From NCBI GenBank assembly GCA_903928445.1, contig CAIYRB010000112.1, forward strand, positions 1 to 40,795: a DNA stretch of 40,795 bases, read 5' to 3'. The notes beneath the pieces are model-generated. The model saw only the letters and a list, made by a program, of their open reading frames with translations. It did not search any database and was not told the DNA's origin. Of the stretch, positions 32,296 through 39,440 are shown piece after piece. Source of the DNA: an uncultured Pseudomonadota bacterium (GTDB lineage Bacteria > Bdellovibrionota_B > Oligoflexia > Oligoflexales > CAIYRB01). A program made the position numbers and the translations under genes. The number at the start of each line of letters is the position of its first letter. Within the stretch, counting starts at the first letter, position 1.

Positions 32296-33549
32296 ATGAA
32301 TTCCTCTGAGTCCGCATGGTCCTCCTGGCGCTCCGCTTTGCTGCATAGGGCCGTCTTAGTCGCTTCGCTCGGCTACTTTGTCGATGTTTATGACTTGGTC
32401 TTGTTTAGCATCGTCCGCGTGGCTAGCCTACGCAGTCTCGGCGTCGCCGAGGATCAGCTGCTCACCGTTGGCGTGCAGCTGCTGAATATGCAGATGATCG
32501 GCATGTTGATCGGTGGGGTGTTGTGGGGTGTGTTGGGCGACCGGCATGGTCGCATCTCGGTGCTGTTTGGTTCCATTGCGCTGTATTCGCTCGCCAACAT
32601 CGCCAATGCATTTGCGACCACGACGGAGATGTATGCGGTCTTGAGGCTGCTCGCCGGCATCGGTTTGGCCGGAGAATTGGGCGCGGCGGTGACGCTTGTC
32701 AGTGAAACGCTACCGCGTGAGACCAGGGGTTACGGCACCAGCTTTGTCGCCGGATTTGGCGTCTCTGGCGCCATCGTCGCCGCGGCGGTGGCGGCGAATT
32801 TTGATTGGCGGGCCTCTTACGTGGTCGGCGGCGTCATGGGTCTCCTATTGCTCCTCCTGCGCCTCAGAATGGCCGAGTCTGGGATGTTCTCGTCGTTGAG
32901 TACCAAGACAGGCATTAGCAAGGGCAACTTTTTTCAGCTTTTTACGCAGAAAGAACGCTTTTGGCGCTACCTGCGCTGCATCCTCATCGGCATGCCGACA
33001 TGGTTTGTCATCGGTATCTTAGTGACCTTTTCGCCAGAGATCTGCGCTGAGCTAGGCGCGACAGGCAAGATTACGGCCGGGACGAGTATTTTATTTAACT
33101 ACGCCGGACTCATCGTTGGCGATTTAGCCAGCGGTTTGCTCAGTCAATGGTGGCGTAGCCGGCGCAAGGTCGTGGCGGTCTTTGTCACCTTAACGATGGC
33201 GGGCTGCGCGGCGTATTTGCTGCTGCACGGCAGAAGCCCTGCGGTTTACTACGGGGTCTTTTTCATCCTCGGGTGCTCGGCGGGATATTGGGCGCTGTTT
33301 GTCACCATTGCCGCCGAGCAGTTTGGCACGAATCTACGCGCGACAGTGGCGACCACCGCACCGAACTTCATCCGTGGCTCGGTCGTGCTCCTGACCATGG
33401 CCCTCACCTGGCTGCGTGGGTCTTTTGGCTTGACCGGCGGCGCGATGATCGTTGGTGCTGGGTGCTTTGCGTTGACCTTTGCGGCGCTGTGGCGCTTACC
33501 GGAGACCTTTGGCAAAGATTTGGATTTTGTTGAAGGCGCAGCTGAATAA
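32296..33549 (+). CDS. MFS transporter
   Basis: A 417-residue carrier with about twelve hydrophobic helices. The loop after helix 2 reads GVLWGVLGDRHGRISVLFGS, a good major-facilitator motif A. YFVDVYDLVLFS in helix 1 resembles sugar and organic-acid/proton symporters. RLLAGIGLAGELGAAVTLVSE in helix 4 carries the usual R-x-x-x-G-x-G-x-A-G-E pattern. The ATG at 32296 is preferred over the in-frame GTG at 32287. It starts 38 bases after the outer-membrane-like gene and may belong to the same operon. It is unrelated in detail to the carrier at 114. Substrate unknown. Confidence 0.83.
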   Translation: MNSSESAWSSWRSALLHRAVLVASLGYFVDVYDLVLFSIVRVASLRSLGVAEDQLLTVGVQLLNMQMIGMLIGGVLWGVLGDRHGRISVLFGSIALYSLANIANAFATTTEMYAVLRLLAGIGLAGELGAAVTLVSETLPRETRGYGTSFVAGFGVSGAIVAAAVAANFDWRASYVVGGVMGLLLLLLRLRMAESGMFSSLSTKTGISKGNFFQLFTQKERFWRYLRCILIGMPTWFVIGILVTFSPEICAELGATGKITAGTSILFNYAGLIVGDLASGLLSQWWRSRRKVVAVFVTLTMAGCAAYLLLHGRSPAVYYGVFFILGCSAGYWALFVTIAAEQFGTNLRATVATTAPNFIRGSVVLLTMALTWLRGSFGLTGGAMIVGAGCFALTFAALWRLPETFGKDLDFVEGAAE

Positions 33550-33718
33550 ATACCCTTCCCTTTCTCCCCCACTCCATTTTTCCGTTGTCAAAGCGAAGGC
33601 CTGCATGAGACCACGCAGTAGCGGAGGCCGAGACCTTTTACTTGAACGCAGCACTCGTCTACTTTGACTTTTTCAGGACGTACCAAGCAAACCAAAGTAG
33701 TGCAGCAACTGGTTGCGA

Positions 33719-35155
33719 CTACTTGCAGGTAAATTCGCCAGGAAACCAGGCGTCGCTATAGGTCGGAAAGACCTTTTTAGCCGCATCACAGGCGCTAGCG
33801 GGCAGAGTATTACCGGTCGCAATCGTCGCCAAAGCAGCATGAGCGAAAGTGCCGAAGGTCAGGTTAGCGCTGGCCGCACCTTGAGCTGGCAGATAAACCT
33901 GACCGATGCGTTTGGCCCAGTCTAACATCAGCGCGGCCTTTTTAGCGGCGTCTTGTCCAGCAGAAGCCGAAAAGATCTGATCTACTCCGTACGCGAATAT
34001 CGCACCGATGACGTGAATATCCTGATAAAAAGGCACACTGCAATCAATGTTGGCGCTGGCCTTGGTAGTCGCCATAAACTGAGCCAGGACGGCAGCACTA
34101 AGGACCTTTGGTTGCGCATCGGCAAACAGCGCAGTGCCGGCATCGCGATTTTCATGGAAGCAATCGATGCCTTTAGTCATGCCGGGCGCTGAGCCCTGGA
34201 CGTAATAGGCGTAGAGGTCGGCGAAGCCTTCGTTGACGGCGGCCAGTAGATCAGCGTCACCGACATGACGCTCCCCAGACACGGCGGCAAGGGCAAACCC
34301 CGTGTTAGGTTCAAAAGCAGTCGGGAAGGAGTGCACCGGCACAGCGCCAGCGATGCCACTCGTGGCATCGGCGATGTCGCTATGAAAACGAAAGATATGA
34401 TGGCCAAACTCGTGGGCGAGGGTCCAAGGAATCTCCCACAGATTGACGTCGACCCAGCGGCCCAGCGACACGCCGTACGCTCCCTTTGGGAAGATGACGA
34501 AGGTTGGGCTACCGGAGAAGTTCGGCACATAACTCAGGTTGTCGACCGCTTCACTGCGGGCGGCCCCGCCCTGATAGAGGGTTTCCACCTTGGGTAAGAC
34601 CAACAACGTGGCTTCGGGTAAATCGCTGGAATGGCCGTCAACCTTACGATAGAAGACCGAGGCGGTTTCCAGCATGGCGAGACCGGTTAGAGCAACCGCT
34701 TCAACCGAGGTCCGCACAAACTCCCGCTTTGTGTCACAGATATTGAGTGGAGTCGAGGCGGCAACCAAGCTCACCGGCGGCGTACTTTGGCAGAGGCTGG
34801 CATCGGTGGCGCTACCACAGTCGGTTTGCTGGTAAAGGCCATACAAAGCGATGGCGATGCCCGTACCGGACAAGGCGGGGCGAGCCTGCGCTGTGGGAAA
34901 GCTTAAGTTTGTCTGTACAACCTTGCCGTCTCTCCACACAGATAAATTCGCATGGTCGATCGTGCCACCTCCAGTCACGCTGCTTTGACAGGCAGGATCG
35001 GCGATGAGGTAGCGACTGGCAAAGTAGCCATCGAAGAATTCAGCGGTGATTTGCGGTGCCACCGTCGCGGGCGGAATGATGGGTTGATCATTCGTCCCCT
35101 TTTTTCCACAGGCAGATACCAGAGACAAGGTCAGCAGCAGCAGGCGGGAGTCCAT
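33719..35155 (-). CDS. Zinc metalloprotease-like lipoprotein (HEXXH, gluzincin pattern)
   Basis: A 478-residue protein with a signal peptide ending in the lipobox LVSAC. The zinc motif H248-EFGH-H lies in WTLAHEFGHHIF. A third ligand candidate, E309, lies in NEGFADLYAYY 57 residues later, a gluzincin-like arrangement. Several cysteines in residues 55-145 suggest disulfides. It is probably a surface- or periplasm-facing peptidase held by a lipid anchor. The ATG is preceded by GAGG five bases upstream. It lies 78 bases downstream of the NERD helicase gene on the same strand. The gap contains a (GGA)6 run. No specific peptidase family can be named. Confidence 0.78.
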   Translation of the reverse strand: MDSRLLLLTLSLVSACGKKGTNDQPIIPPATVAPQITAEFFDGYFASRYLIADPACQSSVTGGGTIDHANLSVWRDGKVVQTNLSFPTAQARPALSGTGIAIALYGLYQQTDCGSATDASLCQSTPPVSLVAASTPLNICDTKREFVRTSVEAVALTGLAMLETASVFYRKVDGHSSDLPEATLLVLPKVETLYQGGAARSEAVDNLSYVPNFSGSPTFVIFPKGAYGVSLGRWVDVNLWEIPWTLAHEFGHHIFRFHSDIADATSGIAGAVPVHSFPTAFEPNTGFALAAVSGERHVGDADLLAAVNEGFADLYAYYVQGSAPGMTKGIDCFHENRDAGTALFADAQPKVLSAAVLAQFMATTKASANIDCSVPFYQDIHVIGAIFAYGVDQIFSASAGQDAAKKAALMLDWAKRIGQVYLPAQGAASANLTFGTFAHAALATIATGNTLPASACDAAKKVFPTYSDAWFPGEFTCK

Positions 35156-35174
35156 GGGAGCCTCAAAATCAGCG

Positions 35175-35192
35175 GGAGGAGGAGGAGGAGGA
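35175..35192. repeat. (GGA)6 trinucleotide run upstream of the metalloprotease gene
   Basis: Six uninterrupted GGA units (TCC on the gene's strand) lie 20-37 bases before the ATG. Copy-number change would alter leader or promoter spacing but not the reading frame. Confidence 0.7.
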
Positions 35193-35233
35193 TCACGTAC
35201 AGCAGGGAACGGGAGCCAGCAGCAAAGCGGCCC

Positions 35234-37282
35234 TTAAGCGCCGCGAGTGGCCGGTATCAAATCGCAGGCAATGGTCACAGAGCCTTCGGCATGCGGGCGA
35301 AATTTAACCAAGGAACCGACCTTCATATTGCGGATATCCGACTTCTGAACGTCGGACGGGAAGAACATGATGCTCCCTTGTTTAAAGGATGGATCATCGA
35401 CGGCTAGCCAGCCGACACGGTCGGGATTGTAGTGGGTGACGCGACCAAGGAATTCAAAATCACCCTGCGTCCCCGGGTCGAGCACCATGGCTCCCGTGGT
35501 GTGAATCGCGGCGATGGCCGCTTCGAAGGCTTGGCGCTTTGGGTCATCCGCTTGCACAAAGATGTAGAGCATGTGCTTGGCCCTGGTGCAGGCAACGTAG
35601 ATCAAGCTAGCCATGATGGCATTGCTCAGTGGCAGATTATACTCACTTACGTTGAGCAGAATGCCGACGTTGGTCTCCATCCCCTTGAATCCGGCGATGG
35701 TCGTCAGGCCGATCGTCTCCTTGGGTGCTTTAGCTTCGCGCCAGGTGTTTTTTTGCGAATGGGTCAGGCGATGGAGCGGAATCTTGATGACCTCGTCGGT
35801 CTGGTACAGCACGGACTCCTTTGCCGCTGGGTTGCGGGCCGACAGGATGGTCAGGTCCTCGTTGCTCAGCCCCTCTTCACGCGTCAGCTTGCGCACGAGG
35901 CGCCCAAGCAGGCGACGGGCATCCTCGCTATCTTGATAGACGATCAATTCCGGGACATAACCGAGGCGACCGGCGTGACTGAGCATGGTCGGCTTTTGCA
36001 CGCGAAAGCTGCGCGCAAAGGTCGCAATCTCGCGCGTCGTTCGGTAGTTGTGCACCAAGGGAAAGTACGGTGGCTTAATCGGCAGGGTATCAGCGGCGAC
36101 GAAGGCGTGCTCGCCGCCGCCGGAGCCAAAGACTCCCTGACTACTATCGAAAAACAGGTAAAAATGTGCTTCATCCCCCAAGGCATCGGTGCTGGCGAGC
36201 AGCAGCTCAAGGGCATCCCACCAAAACGGCTGCACATCCTGGGCTTCATCGCAGATCATGACGTCGTAGCGAGTGGTGCTTTGGGCGATGGCGGCCTTAA
36301 GTCGCACCGGAGCCTCATACTGAATCCAGTCGTCCCTTTCGCCGACGAAATCACCGGCGGGAACCAGGAGATTGACGCCGTAATTGAGTCCTAGCTCGGC
36401 GTAGCTCATGGTCGTGACGCCGTCGCCTAAGTCGCGGCGCAAAAGCAAGGTGAGCAGTGCATTGGAACCGACCAGAAGGACCTTTTTGCCCTGATCACGC
36501 ATGTGCTTAGCCAACATGACGGCGAGCATGGTTTTGCCGGTGCCGGCTTCGCCCTCGATCGCCAAGCGCTTGGTGCTGGCAATCGGCATGATCAGGGTCT
36601 CGTGAATATGTTCGACGTCGCGAACGCGGTGTTCATGGGTGTCGATATAGTCGCGCAGATAGAGTTTGGTGGTAAACGTCGAGCCGATCAGTAAACGGTC
36701 GAGCTCTGCCCCGACGCTGGCAAAGTCGAGGTACTTCTCTGGCTGCGACTTCTTGGCGATCGCCTTTAGCGCAGCATCGAGGTCCTTGATCCGGGTGCGA
36801 CCGATGACGATCTCTGGAACCATGGACGACGATTCAGGAAACTCCTCTTCCGCAGCGCCGGGAAAGCACACCGCATGACTGACCGGTACGCGCAACTGAT
36901 GGCGGCGCAGATAGCGCAAAAAGCGGCTCTTCCACACCAGCGCTTGCTGGAACGGGTCTTTGATCGCAAAGCTTTCGCCGTGCCGGTTGACAGAGTAAAA
37001 AAGTCCTGTTTGGGCATCATGGCGAATCCGGCCGCCTTTGACCTCGACGACGATGATCCCGTAGCTTGGATGGTAGCAGACAAAGTCGATCTCGTTGTCG
37101 CGTAGGCCCTCTTCACCATCCATCGTCGACAAGGTGCGCGAGTGATAGACCTGCCAGCCAGTGCCCAAGGTGGCGCGACATTGGTTGTAAAATTGCTCCT
37201 CGGCGCTACTGGAGAAGACGATCCGCGTCTGCTCACTGTCGGGATGCAGGCGAGCCTTAGCTAACGTTTTGGAAGAACTCAT
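35234..37282 (-). CDS. NERD nuclease-like / SF1 UvrD-type helicase / cold-shock-like domain fusion
   Basis: A 682-residue cytoplasmic protein with three parts. Residues 25-130 form a NERD domain with the nuclease-type acidic pattern E64, D66 (DNEIDFVCY) and E80-V-K82 (IIVVEVKGG). Residues 235-600 are an SF1 motor: Walker A EGEAGTGKTM (about 242), DEAQD (about 343), HNYRTTREIA, TIAGFKGMETN and YVACTRAKHMLYIF. Residues 605-682 read GRVTHYNPDRVGWLAV, IMFFPSDV and GSLVKFRPHAEG, the layout of a cold-shock/OB domain (RNP1- and RNP2-like strands). The ATG overlaps the ftsK stop by four bases, so the two are coupled. NERD-helicase fusions are known; the added nucleic-acid-binding tail is unusual. Substrate and role are unknown; DNA repair or defence is plausible. 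Confidence 0.85.
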   Translation of the reverse strand: MSSSKTLAKARLHPDSEQTRIVFSSSAEEQFYNQCRATLGTGWQVYHSRTLSTMDGEEGLRDNEIDFVCYHPSYGIIVVEVKGGRIRHDAQTGLFYSVNRHGESFAIKDPFQQALVWKSRFLRYLRRHQLRVPVSHAVCFPGAAEEEFPESSSMVPEIVIGRTRIKDLDAALKAIAKKSQPEKYLDFASVGAELDRLLIGSTFTTKLYLRDYIDTHEHRVRDVEHIHETLIMPIASTKRLAIEGEAGTGKTMLAVMLAKHMRDQGKKVLLVGSNALLTLLLRRDLGDGVTTMSYAELGLNYGVNLLVPAGDFVGERDDWIQYEAPVRLKAAIAQSTTRYDVMICDEAQDVQPFWWDALELLLASTDALGDEAHFYLFFDSSQGVFGSGGGEHAFVAADTLPIKPPYFPLVHNYRTTREIATFARSFRVQKPTMLSHAGRLGYVPELIVYQDSEDARRLLGRLVRKLTREEGLSNEDLTILSARNPAAKESVLYQTDEVIKIPLHRLTHSQKNTWREAKAPKETIGLTTIAGFKGMETNVGILLNVSEYNLPLSNAIMASLIYVACTRAKHMLYIFVQADDPKRQAFEAAIAAIHTTGAMVLDPGTQGDFEFLGRVTHYNPDRVGWLAVDDPSFKQGSIMFFPSDVQKSDIRNMKVGSLVKFRPHAEGSVTIACDLIPATRGA

Positions 37283-39207
37283 GCTTTTTTTGCCTTCGCA
37301 GCTCGCACCATGGAGTGAACTTCGGACTCGGGGAGATAAGCACCGTGGAGGCGCCGTGCACGACCAGCGGCGAGGTAGAGCATATCGCCTTTGCCGAGCA
37401 GGGTTTCTGCCCCGCTCTGATCGAGGATGGTGCGAGAATCAAGGCCGCTCATGACGCGAAAGGCAACACGAGTGGGGAAGTTTGCCTTGATGAGTCCCGT
37501 CACGACCTGTGCCGTTGGCCGCTGCGTGGCAATCACCATATGGATACCGCAGGCGCGGGCCTTCTGGGCCAGGCGGGTGATCGGTGTCTCGATCTCTTTG
37601 CCAAGGAGCATCATCATATCGGCCATCTCATCGATGATCAGGACGATATAGGGCATCGGCGCCCACTTGCCGTCAAAGTCGAGAAACTCGGTCTTCTTAC
37701 GGCTACGCACGACGTCGTTAAAGCCATCGATGCTGCGAGCACCGACAGCACGCATCTGGCGATAGCGTTCGTCCATTTCCACGACCAAACGCTGCAGCAC
37801 GCTACGTGCCTCCAGGGCGGGATCAGTGACCACAGGACAAGCCATATGCGGCAGGCTGTTGTAGGCGGCCAGCTCGACCATTTTCGGATCGATCATGACC
37901 AGGCGCAGCGTGGTCGCCGTGTGCCGTGCGATCAAGCTACCGATCAAGGTATTCATAAACACCGATTTACCAGCCCCGGTCGAACCGGCGACCAGAAGGT
38001 GCGGCATGTCAGCAAGGTCCTCGATCACCGGTTGGCCAAAGATATCGACGCCCATGGCGATGGGCAGCTTACGTTTTGGCGCGGCGAAGTCGCTGCTACC
38101 GATGAGCTCATTGAAGCCGATGATGGTCGGGGCAGAGTTGGGCACTTCAAAACCAACGGTGTCTTTGCCTGGGATCGGGGCAAGAACGCGCAGGCTTTGC
38201 GCCTTGAGCATCCGCGCCAAGTCCTCGCCAAGTGCCGAAATCTTGCTAAGCTTTGTCCCCGGAGCCGGTTTGAATTCATAGGTGGTCACCACCGGACCCT
38301 GAGTCACCTCGCCAATTTCTCCAGCGATCTTGAACTCGGCAAGCTGGGCGACCAGAAGCTCGCTCATCGATTTAAAATGCGCCGATTGATCGGCCGCTTT
38401 GGCTGTTCTGGTAAACAAGGCTGCGGTAGGCTTGCCGTGAGCTGGGCCATCGTAGATAAAGTCCAAATGCACCTGAGCGCCTGGCTCTTGCAAGGCCCCA
38501 GCACCGGCTACGCGAGCTTTCGCTAGCGGCGGCGCCGCCTCAGTGCCGCCTGCGCTAGGACCAACGGCTTTGGCGCTGGTTGAGCGCCAGGGCTGACGCG
38601 AGACCAAGCGGCGCAGCGACCGGCGCAGATAATAGACGCCGTCGCTGCACAGCGCCGCGGTTTTAAACATCGATACATTTCCGGTCAGCACCAAGAGGAT
38701 CACACCGCCGACGGTGAGGCAGGTCAAGCCACCACCGTAACCGAGCTGCGGCACGAACGAAGCGTAGAGCTTATGGCCGATCAATCCGCCAAAGCCAAAG
38801 CTGGGTTCAGACAAGTGGGTTTTGCCAAGGAGCAGCTGGGCAAAGCCTGACAGGTCAGAGGCGAGGATCAAGAAGCCAAGAAAGCGCCGCGGCGCTGGCA
38901 GCAGCACGAAGCCAGTGGCTGTCAACAGTCCCCATGCGCCAAAAGCGATCGGCCAAGCCATGCCAATGACGCCAAAGCGCCCCAGGATATGCGCCGCAGC
39001 TACGGCACCAGCCGGCCCGGCCAGGTTGCGGACACCAAAGGTAGTGATGCCTGCTGGTGAGTAATCGTAGGGATTAAAGGTGTAACAGGCGAGGGCGAGA
39101 TAAAAGCCGACGCCCATGAGTAAAAAGCCCCAAGCCTCAAGCCATGCCGACTTGGTCGGGACCGCTGCCTTCAACCTTTTGTCCACCAGGGTGTGTAAAC
39201 CAATCAT
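37279..39207 (-). CDS. ftsK: FtsK/SpoIIIE DNA translocase lacking the gamma domain
   Basis: A 642-residue DNA pump. Four to five transmembrane helices occupy residues 20-180. A short linker, the alpha domain (EITQGPVVTTYEF-like region, PAPGTKLSKISALGEDLA) and the RecA-fold beta domain follow. Walker A is GSTGAGKSV (about 405), Walker B IIDEMAD (about 524), and the motor ends GKGDMLYLAAGRARRLHGAYLPESEVHSMVR. Canonical FtsK continues for about 100 residues with the gamma winged helix that reads KOPS sites and activates XerD. Here the frame stops at once. The ATG at 39207 has GGAG six bases upstream; the frame is open to a TTG at 39303. The four-base overlap with the NERD helicase gene implies coupled expression. 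Confidence 0.88.
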   Translation of the reverse strand: MIGLHTLVDKRLKAAVPTKSAWLEAWGFLLMGVGFYLALACYTFNPYDYSPAGITTFGVRNLAGPAGAVAAAHILGRFGVIGMAWPIAFGAWGLLTATGFVLLPAPRRFLGFLILASDLSGFAQLLLGKTHLSEPSFGFGGLIGHKLYASFVPQLGYGGGLTCLTVGGVILLVLTGNVSMFKTAALCSDGVYYLRRSLRRLVSRQPWRSTSAKAVGPSAGGTEAAPPLAKARVAGAGALQEPGAQVHLDFIYDGPAHGKPTAALFTRTAKAADQSAHFKSMSELLVAQLAEFKIAGEIGEVTQGPVVTTYEFKPAPGTKLSKISALGEDLARMLKAQSLRVLAPIPGKDTVGFEVPNSAPTIIGFNELIGSSDFAAPKRKLPIAMGVDIFGQPVIEDLADMPHLLVAGSTGAGKSVFMNTLIGSLIARHTATTLRLVMIDPKMVELAAYNSLPHMACPVVTDPALEARSVLQRLVVEMDERYRQMRAVGARSIDGFNDVVRSRKKTEFLDFDGKWAPMPYIVLIIDEMADMMMLLGKEIETPITRLAQKARACGIHMVIATQRPTAQVVTGLIKANFPTRVAFRVMSGLDSRTILDQSGAETLLGKGDMLYLAAGRARRLHGAYLPESEVHSMVRAAKAKKA

Positions 39208-39304
39208 GAACGACTCCGTCAACTTCAGCCCAACTGCATCTGTAGCCACCACCACGGTCGACCGACCGGTTCTGCGGCTATTCCTATTCAAGTCGTGGGC
39301 CAAC

Positions 39305-39333
39305 TTGCCGGGGTCTCAATGGACTGATATAAT
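39305..39333 (+). promoter_or_regulatory. Strong extended -10 promoter for the REC-TPR gene
   Basis: TTGCCG (39305-39310), a 17-base spacer ending in TGA, and a perfect TATAAT (39328-39333) give an extended -10 promoter. Transcription should start near 39340, about 100 bases before the ATG. Confidence 0.65.
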
Positions 39334-39363
39334 TGGCTTGATTTTGGGGTAGAGCGAAGGCCA

Positions 39364-39380
39364 TGACTAAAACTTAGTCA
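39364..39380. promoter_or_regulatory. Inverted repeat in the REC-TPR leader
   Basis: TGACTAA and TTAGTCA are perfect seven-base arms around AAC. The site lies about 25-40 bases after the predicted transcript start, a position suited to a roadblock operator. The heptamer GACTAAA also occurs in the dyad at 20961-20982. Confidence 0.45.
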
Positions 39381-39440
39381 AATCGTCTATCTAGCAGGGT
39401 GCCCTGGACGCTTGCTGTCATTCGAGAACTTGAGACGACT

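Noticed and set aside
35432..36394. 320-codon plus-strand frame
   Set aside because: Antisense to the NERD helicase; no start signals or known motifs.
37315..38526. 403-codon plus-strand frame
   Set aside because: Antisense to the ftsK motor; His/Asp-rich composition is typical of a mirrored coding strand.
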